Shown in pieces: positions 47,925-55,669 of a stretch of 64,000 bases of DNA. The notes beneath the pieces were generated by a model. It was not told the DNA's origin. It was given only the letters and a program-made list of their open reading frames with translations, and searched no databases. The translations under genes and the position numbers were made by a program. How positions within the stretch are numbered: position 1 is the stretch's first letter; the number at the start of each line of letters is the position of its first letter. The stretch is taken from the NCBI GenBank assembly GCA_041653835.1, contig JBAZEP010000001.1, forward strand, positions 32,432 to 96,431. The letters run 5' to 3'. The stretch is from UBA10183 sp041653835. GTDB lineage: Bacteria; Omnitrophota; Gorgyraeia; Gorgyraeales; Gorgyraeaceae.

Positions 47925-49372
47925 AGTGTAACTCCCATACTTCTGAGGATCATGTTCAGGGCATACGCAGCGCTGAAAGAGAAGACCAGTACGAACACCG
48001 ATATCCCGATGCCCATTTTCCAGCCCCGTTCTTTTATGTTCATCAGGAACTGCGCTATGCAGGGCAGGAATAACGTAAGCGCCACGCAGCTGACCACCAG
48101 CTGAACGCCGTCCAACTTTCCATGAGTGCTCATGTCATAAAGCCCTGCCGCGCCGTAATCACGCCTGAAAAAACCGAACAGGAATACCTTGGAGGCCTCG
48201 GAAGGTAAGCCTATGGCCTCCACCGGCCCTTTTAAAATATTTATAAGAAAATCGAATAAATGGATAAGCCTGCCGAGCCATATCAAAAAACTTGCCCACA
48301 GGAAAAGCGGCATTATTTCCTTAAAATACCATTTTACCCTTACATAGGTTTTCACGATGACATTGGATAGATTAGGTATCCTGAGCGGGGGTATCTCCAT
48401 ATAAAAGGAAGGCCTTTCCCCCGGCAATATCTTCGAAGTCAGATAGCCCACCAGCAGGAATATTGATCCTACCACAACCGCCCATAAGAGCATCGCCCTC
48501 GAATTATGCTGCAATAAAGCCATGATGACGCCGAGCTGCGCCGAGCACGGCACGGCAAGCGCGAGCAGTAACGTCGCGATAATGCGCTCCCTTTTGGTAG
48601 GCAATATACGCGTAACCATCGTAGCCATGGTAGCGCATCCGAAACCGAGAACCATCGGTATTACCGCGCGGCCGCTAAGGCCTATCTTCTTAAAAGTCCT
48701 GTCTATAAGCATGGCTATCCTCGGCAGATAACCCGAATCCTCTATCAGCGAAAACACCAGGAAAAAGAAAGATGTTATCGGAAGTATTATAGCGAAGGCA
48801 TACCTGAAAGCCATGGTAACAATGCCGTATTCGCCTATAAACAATTCATGCAAAAATTTCCACGGGATAAACCTTAACGTAACGGTTTCCGCGAAAGGCG
48901 TTATATACCTGTCAAATACACGAACCTCTATAAAATCTACCACCATGCCCGCGCCGAACTGGCCCACGAATTTATAAAGCCCTATATAAAGCGTGAGGAA
49001 AAGCAGCGGTATGCCCAGCAACGGGTTCATTACCAGCCTGCTTAACCTTTCCCCCAGGCTTATCCTGTCTTTTCCGAATTTTACCGTCTTCTTCACGATA
49101 TCGCTTACCTCATCCTGCCTCCCGACAGCCAATTCATACGATATGTGGTTTTTATAATATTTCTTCGTGTCCGCGACTATTTCGCTTATACGGTTAAAAT
49201 TGACAATGTCTTTTTCCCTGACCAGGCTTTTGATGCCGTCGTCTTCCTGTAAAAGAAGGATCGCGATAGAACGGGGCGAGAGATAATAGTCGTACCGTAA
49301 CAGCTCCGCTATCTTTTCTATCGCCATTTCTATGGAATTTTCTATCGGGCCTTTATAGTCTCTTGTTTCCAT
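47921..49372 (-). CDS. feoB: FeoB membrane domain, separately encoded
   Basis: The 483-residue protein starts in the region after the GTPase (KGPIENSIEMAIEKIAELLRYDYYLS) and contains the FeoB membrane core: GAGMVVDFIEVRVFD, GYLPRIAMLIDRTFKKIGLSGRA, GFGCATMATMVTRILPTKRERIIATLLLA and VPCSAQLGVIM. This is the iron-permease part. It starts 20 bases inside the end of the GTPase gene in another frame. Both halves keep their full sequence, so the split looks functional. Confidence 0.93.
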   Translation of the reverse strand: METRDYKGPIENSIEMAIEKIAELLRYDYYLSPRSIAILLLQEDDGIKSLVREKDIVNFNRISEIVADTKKYYKNHISYELAVGRQDEVSDIVKKTVKFGKDRISLGERLSRLVMNPLLGIPLLFLTLYIGLYKFVGQFGAGMVVDFIEVRVFDRYITPFAETVTLRFIPWKFLHELFIGEYGIVTMAFRYAFAIILPITSFFFLVFSLIEDSGYLPRIAMLIDRTFKKIGLSGRAVIPMVLGFGCATMATMVTRILPTKRERIIATLLLALAVPCSAQLGVIMALLQHNSRAMLLWAVVVGSIFLLVGYLTSKILPGERPSFYMEIPPLRIPNLSNVIVKTYVRVKWYFKEIMPLFLWASFLIWLGRLIHLFDFLINILKGPVEAIGLPSEASKVFLFGFFRRDYGAAGLYDMSTHGKLDGVQLVVSCVALTLFLPCIAQFLMNIKERGWKMGIGISVFVLVFSFSAAYALNMILRSMGVTL

Positions 49373-49856
49373 ACTCGCCTATCTTTTTTTTCAAATCATC
49401 CATACCCTTGCCTACTATCGAAACCGCGGGTATCACGGGTATCTTCAATTCTTTCTCGAGGACAGCCGTGTCCACCGAGATCCCTTCGTTTATCGCCTCG
49501 TCCATTATGTTCAGTACCAGTATGACATTCAAGCCCGCCTCAATAAGCTGAAGCGTCAAAATAAGCATCCTCTGGAGGTTTTTGGTGTCTATCACATGCA
49601 CGATAACCCCCGGCCTCTCGTGTATCAATATATCCCTCGCCACCTTCTCCTCTTCGGTTATGCTGTATAACGAATACATGCCGGGCGTGTCTATCACCTC
49701 ATATTCGACGCCGTCCAGGGTCATCTTCCCCCTGGAAACTTCCACGGTGGTGCCCGGGTAATTGGACACGACCGCGTATTGTTTCGTAAGATTATTGAAC
49801 ACTACGCTCTTCCCTACATTCGGATTCCCTACTATAGCTATCTTTTTAATATCCAT
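49353..49856 (-). CDS. feoB: FeoB GTPase domain, separately encoded
   Basis: The 167-residue G protein has G1 GNPNVGKS, G2-region NYPGTTVEVSRG, G3 DTPGMYSL and G4 NIMDEA, the FeoB order and sequence. It ends after VSIVGKGMDDLKKKIGEYG, where normal FeoB continues into the membrane domain. It thus carries the G domain alone and must pair with the protein encoded at 47921-49372. GTP-gated ferrous iron uptake is inferred. Confidence 0.93.
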   Translation of the reverse strand: MDIKKIAIVGNPNVGKSVVFNNLTKQYAVVSNYPGTTVEVSRGKMTLDGVEYEVIDTPGMYSLYSITEEEKVARDILIHERPGVIVHVIDTKNLQRMLILTLQLIEAGLNVILVLNIMDEAINEGISVDTAVLEKELKIPVIPAVSIVGKGMDDLKKKIGEYGNKRL

Positions 49857-49860
49857 GCCC

Positions 49861-50865
49861 TTAAAATATCCCGTCCACGGCCGTGCCGCATTTGGGACAG
49901 CGGCCGTTATTTATATTGTTTTCTTTGATCTCGAAAACCGCTCTTTTTATCAAACGGTTTTTACAATTATAACAATATGTGTCATTTCCTTCCAGTACAT
50001 TTCCCAAATAAATATAACGCAGGCCGGCTTTTTCGCCCACAGCCTTCGCTGTCTTTAAAGTTTCCAGGGGCGTCGGGCCTGAATCCAGGTATTTATAATC
50101 GGGATGGAACCTGGAGACATGCCATGGTATATCCGTTCCTGTCCCGGCTATAAATCCCGCGATGCCTTCCAATTCTTCCTTCGAATCGTTCTGGCCCGGG
50201 ATGATCAAAGTGGTAACCTCGACCCACACGCCTGATTTTTTCATTGCCTTTATGGTCTCAAGCACGGGTTCCAGCCGGGCCTTGCAGAGTTTCGCGTAAT
50301 AATCCTCGCTGAACGCCTTGAGGTCCACGTTGGCGCTGTCCAGGTAAGGCCTGATGGTATTGAGCGCCTCGGGCGTCATGTATCCGTTTGTCACGAAATT
50401 ATTATAGAGCCCGCGCTCTTTCGCGAGTTTAGCCGTGTCATAAGCGTATTCAAAAAATATCGTGGGTTCCGTGTAGGTATAGGATATGCTTTTGCATCCT
50501 GCCGCTACAGCGGCCTCGACTATATCTTCAGGCTTTGTCTCTCCCTCCGAGGCTGCATTGTCCATTTTCGAAAGCTGGGATATCTCCCAGTTCTGGCAGA
50601 ACGGGCACTTGAAATTACATCCTATGGTAGCTATCGAATACGACATCGAGCCGGGTAAAAAATGATAAAGAGGTTTTTTCTCTATGGGGTCGATATGGGA
50701 GGCTATGATCTCGCCGTATACAAGCGTGCGTAATTTTCCGTCCGCGTTCTCCCTGACCCCGCACATACCGAATTTACCCGGCGCTATCCTGCAGTGGTGC
50801 GAGCACAAAAAACAGCGCACCTTCTTCTCGCCCAATTTTTCATAAAGCATGGCTTCTTTTATCAT
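49861..50865 (-). CDS. amrS: AmrS-type radical SAM enzyme (AmmeMemoRadiSam)
   Basis: The 334-residue protein has CFLCSHHCRIAPGKFGMCGVREN at the start, YGEIIASHIDPIEKKPLYHFLPGS, and the radical SAM cluster motif CNFKCPFCQNW (C-x3-C-x2-C). The order fits the AmrS/PflA-like family, which in other genomes sits with Memo and AMMECR1; neither is nearby here. It ends 4 bases before the feoB GTPase gene, so it shares that operon. The C-terminus adds a four-Cys zinc ribbon (CYNCKNRL...CPKCGT). Substrate unknown. Confidence 0.9.
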   Translation of the reverse strand: MIKEAMLYEKLGEKKVRCFLCSHHCRIAPGKFGMCGVRENADGKLRTLVYGEIIASHIDPIEKKPLYHFLPGSMSYSIATIGCNFKCPFCQNWEISQLSKMDNAASEGETKPEDIVEAAVAAGCKSISYTYTEPTIFFEYAYDTAKLAKERGLYNNFVTNGYMTPEALNTIRPYLDSANVDLKAFSEDYYAKLCKARLEPVLETIKAMKKSGVWVEVTTLIIPGQNDSKEELEGIAGFIAGTGTDIPWHVSRFHPDYKYLDSGPTPLETLKTAKAVGEKAGLRYIYLGNVLEGNDTYCYNCKNRLIKRAVFEIKENNINNGRCPKCGTAVDGIF

Positions 50866-50878
50866 ATTTAACGGCTAT

Positions 50879-51037
50879 TTACCAGAGTTGGCAGGCTTTC
50901 GAAAAGACGCTCGGACGCCCCAGCGTGGCGTCCTTCGCTCGGCGTAGATTCTCGCTCGTCTCGCCGCCTATTCGGCGGCGGACACCATGCCCGCTCGAAT
51001 CTCCAACGCTTTTCTCAAAACCTGCCAACTCTGGTAA
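50879..51037. repeat. 159-bp nested inverted-repeat element (MITE-like)
   Basis: A perfect 17-bp terminal inverted repeat (TTACCAGAGTTGGCAGG at 50879-50895; complement at 51021-51037) encloses two more hairpins: GGACGCC/GGCGTCC around 50914-50935, and GCCGCC/GGCGGC inside an AGATTC/GAATCT frame. No ORF or clear target-site duplication was seen. It fills the gap between amrS and the SOR-like gene. It resembles a miniature transposable element or a highly structured leader. Confidence 0.7.
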
Positions 51038-51052
51038 GTATAAGTTTCTGAT

Positions 51053-51397
51053 TTACCTTGATATCTTTATTTCTTTTCTCAGTTTACCGCTTATGCTGCA
51101 ATACGCCTCGACATAGAATGTATCGCCTATTTTGGCATCAGGTATAAGATAAGACACTGTCTGGGTGGTCTTATTATCCTGCCCGCTCAAAAACTGCTCC
51201 ACTATATATTTCCCGTTCAATCCCACAATCACTTCTCTGACATAATGGTTGTTGGGATCAGCCACGTCGTGGGAGATGATCGCTTTAAGCATCTTCGTGG
51301 ACTGGCTGTAGCTTATGTTTATATCGGACGGTGAATGGGCATAAACTGCCTGGCAGATAAATAAACTCAAAATCAGTAATATGACTGTCTTTTTCAT
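51053..51397 (-). CDS. Exported superoxide reductase-like protein lacking a key His
   Basis: The 114-residue protein has a signal peptide (TVILLILSLFICQAVYA) and then an Ig-like fold with His in ISHDVADP, NNHYVREV, and Cys in VEAYCSISGKL. This order mirrors superoxide reductase centre II (compare AHP, EHHIRW and SSYCNIHG in the protein encoded at 56483). The His that normally follows the Cys ligand by two residues is replaced (CSISG). Iron binding or SOR activity is therefore uncertain; a SoxZ-like sulfur-carrier fold is an alternative. ATG 51397 is used. Confidence 0.55.
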   Translation of the reverse strand: MKKTVILLILSLFICQAVYAHSPSDINISYSQSTKMLKAIISHDVADPNNHYVREVIVGLNGKYIVEQFLSGQDNKTTQTVSYLIPDAKIGDTFYVEAYCSISGKLRKEIKISR

Positions 51398-51407
51398 TTC
51401 AACCTCC

Positions 51408-52313
51408 TCACTTAAGCCTCGCGAGATACCTGAAGGCAACCAGCGCCGCCTGGGCGCCGTCTCCCGCCGCTATCACGATCTGCTTTTCCGGGACGCTTGT
51501 GACATCGCCCGCGGCAAAGACACCCGGGATATTGGTCTCGTTGGCGCAATTTACCTCTATCTCGCCTCTTCCGTTCTTGTTAACGCCTTTTACGAACCAT
51601 GAATTCGGCATAAGCCCTATTCCTATAAAAACCCCCTGCACAGGGAGCGCCTGCTTATTGCCGGCGGTATCTATCTGGATGCCTGTCACGAACTTGGCGC
51701 CTGTTATTGCCTCGACCCTTGTATTGTTAAAAACCGAGACCTTCCGGCTATTCTGTATTTTTTCCTGCATCACGGGATCGCCCGTGAGCCGGTCCGTTAT
51801 ATTAATAAGATACACCTTGTTGGCTATATTCATAAGCTGTATAGCCGCGTCCAGCGCGGAATTCCCTCCGCCTATCACCGCGACATCTTTTCCGGCAAAA
51901 AGCGGGCCGTCGCATGTAACGCAATACGCCACGCCTTTATTTTTATACTCTTCCTCGCCCGGCACCCCGAGCTTTTTTACCCTCTTGCCCGAAGCTATTA
52001 TAACTGTCTTTGCCTCGTAATCCGCCTTTGTGGTTTTGATATGGATTATTTCGCCCTTTTTCTCCAATCCTACGGCTTCCTCGTTCTCTTTTAACTGGAT
52101 ATCATACTGTTTCAGGTGCTCCTCGAATTTGGAGACAAGGTGGGGGCCCGTGATAAACTGGTAACCGGGGTAGTTCTCGACATCCGAACTCCATCCTGCC
52201 TGGCCGCCGATATCTTTGCTTATGACCAGGAAGTTTATTTTTTTGCGCGCCGCGTACACGCTCGCGGTTATGCCTGCCGGGCCCGCGCCTATAATGATCA
52301 AATCATATATCAT
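51408..52313 (-). CDS. trxB: Thioredoxin reductase-like flavoprotein
   Basis: The 301-residue protein has GAGPAGITASVYAARK (FAD), the redox-active CVTC in AYCVTCDGPLF, GGGNSALDAAIQLMN (NADPH) and GVFAAGDVTSVPEKQI. These are the TrxB features. It reduces thioredoxin, glutaredoxin-like or other thiol proteins. It ends 10 bases before the exported SOR-like gene. Confidence 0.92.
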   Translation of the reverse strand: MIYDLIIIGAGPAGITASVYAARKKINFLVISKDIGGQAGWSSDVENYPGYQFITGPHLVSKFEEHLKQYDIQLKENEEAVGLEKKGEIIHIKTTKADYEAKTVIIASGKRVKKLGVPGEEEYKNKGVAYCVTCDGPLFAGKDVAVIGGGNSALDAAIQLMNIANKVYLINITDRLTGDPVMQEKIQNSRKVSVFNNTRVEAITGAKFVTGIQIDTAGNKQALPVQGVFIGIGLMPNSWFVKGVNKNGRGEIEVNCANETNIPGVFAAGDVTSVPEKQIVIAAGDGAQAALVAFRYLARLK

Positions 52314-52318
52314 AATAA

Positions 52319-52789
52319 TTATCCTGCTTGTCTTATATGATTGGGCATAAGGTCTATTACCTCTTCCACATCTACTAATATCATATATTCCGGTTTGGGT
52401 AAAAGCGCTTCAGGATGCGATACATGGCCTTTTTCTTCCTTTATATTTTTCAGTAACCTATGCGATATCCTGCCGGTGATCTTTTTCTCCCATAACTTTA
52501 TGATGCGGGATTCTATCTTTTCCTTATCCAGCATCCTGGCCTTGCCTTTTAAACAATACCCTGCAAATTTATGCTCATCAACGGCAGTGACGCTTATAGA
52601 AGAATTGCGCGCAAGGTTTTCGAATGTCTTCCCTCTGTAAAGGTCCAATAAATAAACCCTGCCGTCTTTCTCTATATCCACCATGCCCTTGCAGGCATTA
52701 TGCGGGCTACCGTCTTTATCTATGGTGGATACTATCGAGAATCTCTGGCTGTTAAAAAATTTTATTACGCCCTCCGGAAGATTTATCAT
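52319..52789 (-). CDS. Pyridoxamine 5'-phosphate oxidase-like FMN protein
   Basis: The 156-residue protein has a PNPOx-like split barrel: VIKFFNSQRFSIVSTIDKDGSPHNACKGMVDIE, VYLLDLYRGKTFENLARN, VDEHKFAGYCLKGKAR. Such proteins bind FMN or F420 and act in redox reactions. It lies 5 bases before trxB. No substrate is predicted. Confidence 0.82.
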   Translation of the reverse strand: MINLPEGVIKFFNSQRFSIVSTIDKDGSPHNACKGMVDIEKDGRVYLLDLYRGKTFENLARNSSISVTAVDEHKFAGYCLKGKARMLDKEKIESRIIKLWEKKITGRISHRLLKNIKEEKGHVSHPEALLPKPEYMILVDVEEVIDLMPNHIRQAG

Positions 52790-52843
52790 AATATCCCCAC
52801 CTCCCTGCCTATTATGGAAATATTCGGTTCCAGGCCGGGCATA

Positions 52844-53002
52844 TTATATTTTTTCGAATTGGTCCTTGCCTACCCCGCACTCCGGGCATGTCCAGTCGCC
52901 AGGCAGGGCCTCAAAGGCAGTACCGGGTTTGATATTCTGGGTAGGATCTCCCGCGGCGGGATCATATACATAACCGCATACCGTACATCTGTATTTATCC
53001 AT
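52844..53002 (-). CDS. Rubredoxin
   Basis: The 52-residue protein starts MDKYRCTVCGYVYDPAAGDP and ends WTCPECGVGKDQF, giving both CxxC iron-binding pairs and the conserved PGTAFEALPGDW of rubredoxins. AAGGAGGT is present 6 bases before the ATG, a strong ribosome-binding site. It overlaps the end of the KorB-like gene by 8 bases, so it is part of that operon. It likely delivers electrons to SOR, rubrerythrin or flavodiiron proteins. Confidence 0.97.
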   Translation of the reverse strand: MDKYRCTVCGYVYDPAAGDPTQNIKPGTAFEALPGDWTCPECGVGKDQFEKI

Positions 53003-53765
53003 TTTTTACCTCCTTGTAAAATACTCCGAGCGCTATCTTTGAATCTTTATTGTAATCCCATTCCTTGATCCTCTCTAATGCCCCGGCCCTGTCGGACGGG
53101 TCATGTCCTTCCAGTTCATACACCCTCTTGTCATAATATTCGTACATATTATAATACGTAACGCACACCTGTAACACGTCGACGATGGAAAAACCTTTAT
53201 GCATGATGGCTTCTTTGAAAATCTTCTTCAGGAGGTCAATGCCGTGGGATGTTCCCCTGGCTATAAAACTCGCGCCGCTCGAAAGCATAAGCTCAAGCGG
53301 ATTGATCGGATGTTCGGCAGTGCCCCTGGGCGTGGACTTACCCTTGTATCCCAGGGGAGAGGTCGGCGTATATTGTCCGGTAGTAAGGCCGTAAACCCTG
53401 TTATCATGGATGATCATGGTGATATCCATGTCTCTTTTCGCGGCGAAGAGCAAATGTTCCAATCCTTCTCCGTACGAATCTCCGTCCCCGGAAAAACCTA
53501 TTACCTTCAAATCCGGCTTCGCGATCTTTATTCCCTCCGCGGCAGGCACAACCCTGCCGTGGATAGAATAGAAGCTGTTGACGTTTATATAGTCCGCTAT
53601 CTTGGCGTGGCATCCTATGCCGGAGACCAGTACGATATTTTCCAGGGGTGTGCCTTCCTCGGACAGAGATTTCAATACGCTCTTTATGGCGTTCAATATC
53701 GCGAAATTCCCGCAGCCCGGGCACCATGTATTTACCGCGTATGTCCCTAAATTAATATCTTCCAT
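52995..53765 (-). CDS. 2-Oxoacid:ferredoxin oxidoreductase, beta subunit (KorB type)
   Basis: The 256-residue TPP-binding subunit has WCPGCGNFAILNA, GCHAKIADYINVNSFYSIHGR, GFSGDGDSYGEGLEHLLFAA and IHDNRVYGLTTGQYTPTS. These fit TPP, Mg2+ and cofactor binding in the KorB/PorB family. There is no ferredoxin domain, so electrons go to a separate ferredoxin. Together with the alpha-gamma fusion upstream it oxidises or makes 2-oxoacids such as 2-oxoglutarate with CoA. The alpha gene ends 47 bases upstream. Confidence 0.92.
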   Translation of the reverse strand: MEDINLGTYAVNTWCPGCGNFAILNAIKSVLKSLSEEGTPLENIVLVSGIGCHAKIADYINVNSFYSIHGRVVPAAEGIKIAKPDLKVIGFSGDGDSYGEGLEHLLFAAKRDMDITMIIHDNRVYGLTTGQYTPTSPLGYKGKSTPRGTAEHPINPLELMLSSGASFIARGTSHGIDLLKKIFKEAIMHKGFSIVDVLQVCVTYYNMYEYYDKRVYELEGHDPSDRAGALERIKEWDYNKDSKIALGVFYKEVKNG

Positions 53766-53783
53766 ATTGATTACCTTTGTAAA

Positions 53784-53801
53784 GGGCAGGCATGCCTGTC
53801 C
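53784..53801. repeat. Near-perfect palindrome between KorA and KorB genes
   Basis: GGGCAGGCATGCCTGTCC is an 18-bp dyad with one mismatch. It lies 18 bases before the beta-subunit start and may be an mRNA hairpin. It does not share the GACA-N-TGTC core. Confidence 0.5.
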
Positions 53802-53812
53802 CCTGCGTTATG

Positions 53813-55432
53813 TTATAATTTTTTTAATTCCTGCTCCAGTTCGTCCACGGAGAACGGCCTGCCGTCGTATTTTAATATCTTCTTGTCCGCCTTGAGCCCG
53901 AAAAGCTGCATCAGTTTTACGAATTGGCCTGTGGCGTTATTTTCGATCACGATAAGGGTTTCCACGCCCTTGATGGCGTCCTGGAATTTTTTGAGCGGAA
54001 ACGGCCATAATACGGGCACATGGATAAGTTTCAGGCCCATTTTTTCCGCCGCTTCCCTGGCTACCCCTTTATTCGAGCCCCACGAAACTATCGCGGAGCG
54101 GGATCCCTCATTCCCGTAGATTTTTACTGTTTCATAATTTCCCAGTTCTTCGGAAAGCGCCTTTTCCTTCTGCAGGCGTTTATCCTGCATCGCCTTTGTG
54201 ATCACAGGATCTTCGGTAGTTATGCCATTCTCGTCATGTTCATAGCTGTTTACTTTTATGGCCTTTCCTTTGGCTGGCGGGAAAACCCTGGCCAAAGGCT
54301 GTTCATCTTTTACCTCTTTTACAGCCTCTATATCAAAACTGTAATTCCCCTCCGCCAGGGTCTTGTCGGATAGGATAATTGCCGGTATCTGATATTTCCA
54401 GGCCATATTCAAGCCTATACCTGACCAGTAATACGCTTCTTCCAGGTCTCCAGGCGCTGCCACGAATTTAGAAAATTCCCCCTGCCCGGCATTCAATACA
54501 AAATGTAATTCTGTCTGGGAGGTATATGTAGGGAGGCCTGTGCTCGGGCCGGGCCGCTGACCCATGACTATAAGGACTGGGAGTTCCGCCATAGCCGCTA
54601 AACTCAAGCCTTCTGTCATGAGACAAAATCCGCCGCCCGAAGTACCGACAGCCGCCTTGCCGCCCGCGTAAGAAAATCCAAGCGCCATCAGGATCACCGC
54701 TATCTCGTTCTCGGGATGTATGACCTTGAGAGAAGATTTTTCCGCCACAGACGCCATATAATGCAATATGCCGGAAGACGGGGTCATAGGATAGGAGATA
54801 TATGCATTAAGCCCCGCCTTGATCAAACCCCGGCTTATGGCTTCATTGCCCGTGATCACGGGAAGTCCCTTTTCCGGTAACCGCTCTATTTTCATGGACT
54901 CTTTTGATCCGTTATAACCGCTAAGCGCGATCTTCAGGTTCAATTCCAGTTCTCTCGCGACGTCTTCCCTGAAGGTGGCCTCCAGCACATCCCACGCTAT
55001 ACCGGCTGCCTTGCAAAAACATCCTATGATGCAGGTATTACGCATGATCTCGGACGCATTCTCGTCTTTGATTATTTTCCCGATAGCTATGCCTATACCC
55101 TGTTTCATCCCGCCAGGCATATCATCAAGCTTTACCGAATCAGAATCATATATAACGACAGAATCTTTTTTTAACCTGTGTTTGTGGAAATTCAGGGTAT
55201 CCTGGTTCAGCGCCAGCACGAAATCAACCTGGTCCCTGTGGGAATATATTTTTTGGGAGGATATCCTTATTATGGAGAATGTATGGCCGCCCCTGATAAG
55301 GGACGGGTAGTCGCGGTATATATAAACATAATAACCAAGGTTCTTCATGATATCGCCTATGATAGAACTGGCCTTGTCTATGCCGAACCCGGCTTTACCG
55401 CCTATGAGGATGGATAACTCTTTCATCTGCAT
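53813..55432 (-). CDS. 2-Oxoacid:ferredoxin oxidoreductase, gamma-alpha fusion subunit (KorA type)
   Basis: The 539-residue protein starts with a gamma domain (LIGGKAGFGIDKASSIIG; YRDYPSLIRGGHTF) and continues with the alpha domain (GNEAISRGLIKAGLNAYISYPMTPSSG; AAVGTSGGGFCLMTEGLSLA; MGQRPGPSTGLPTYTSQ). The YPMTPSSG and QRPGPSTGLPT motifs are typical for KorA-type 2-oxoglutarate enzymes. The fused form is common in anaerobic bacteria. The specificity between 2-oxoglutarate and branched-chain oxoacids is not certain. Confidence 0.92.
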   Translation of the reverse strand: MQMKELSILIGGKAGFGIDKASSIIGDIMKNLGYYVYIYRDYPSLIRGGHTFSIIRISSQKIYSHRDQVDFVLALNQDTLNFHKHRLKKDSVVIYDSDSVKLDDMPGGMKQGIGIAIGKIIKDENASEIMRNTCIIGCFCKAAGIAWDVLEATFREDVARELELNLKIALSGYNGSKESMKIERLPEKGLPVITGNEAISRGLIKAGLNAYISYPMTPSSGILHYMASVAEKSSLKVIHPENEIAVILMALGFSYAGGKAAVGTSGGGFCLMTEGLSLAAMAELPVLIVMGQRPGPSTGLPTYTSQTELHFVLNAGQGEFSKFVAAPGDLEEAYYWSGIGLNMAWKYQIPAIILSDKTLAEGNYSFDIEAVKEVKDEQPLARVFPPAKGKAIKVNSYEHDENGITTEDPVITKAMQDKRLQKEKALSEELGNYETVKIYGNEGSRSAIVSWGSNKGVAREAAEKMGLKLIHVPVLWPFPLKKFQDAIKGVETLIVIENNATGQFVKLMQLFGLKADKKILKYDGRPFSVDELEQELKKL

Positions 55433-55473
55433 CTCATTATATTATAAAACAATTGCTAAAACTAATAAAATAT

Positions 55474-55520
55474 AGGCTGAAAGGCCCCTGCCTTAGCAGA
55501 GGCCCCCTTGCGACCAGCCT
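55474..55520 (-). terminator. Compound hairpin after the 49-codon ORF
   Basis: On the minus strand AGGCTG...CAGCCT encloses GGCCTCTGC...GCAGGGGCC, giving a two-level stem, followed by ATATTTTATTAG. It begins at the stop codon of the 49-residue ORF and precedes the KorA-like gene. The T content after it is modest, so it is either a terminator for the sigma-factor operon or an attenuator for the next genes. Confidence 0.5.
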
Positions 55521-55669
55521 TATTTTTTCCGTTTGCCGTGGTGGGATATGCGCCGTTTCTGCTGAGTACGCGCCTGCTCGCATAATACGAGAGGCTGAAA
55601 ATCTATGAAACCGCACACATCCACTATCGGCTCAAAACCTGCTATCGAACAATTAAGCATTTTTTTCAT
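55520..55669 (-). CDS. 49-residue basic protein coupled to the sigma factor gene
   Basis: ATG 55669 overlaps the sigma-factor stop (ATGA) and opens a 49-codon frame. The product has three Cys in its first half (MLNCSI, VDVCGF, LVLCEQ) and a strongly basic end (KRRISHHGKRKK). No family is recognised. Tight coupling suggests a partner of the sigma/anti-sigma protein. Codon-level evidence is limited by its length. Confidence 0.5.
   Translation of the reverse strand: MKKMLNCSIAGFEPIVDVCGFIDFQPLVLCEQARTQQKRRISHHGKRKK

Noticed and set aside
49353..49372. Sequencing frameshift in feoB
   Set aside because: Both halves are intact, each has its own start or stop at the domain boundary, and separate FeoB GTPase genes are known. 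I cannot exclude an assembly error without reads.
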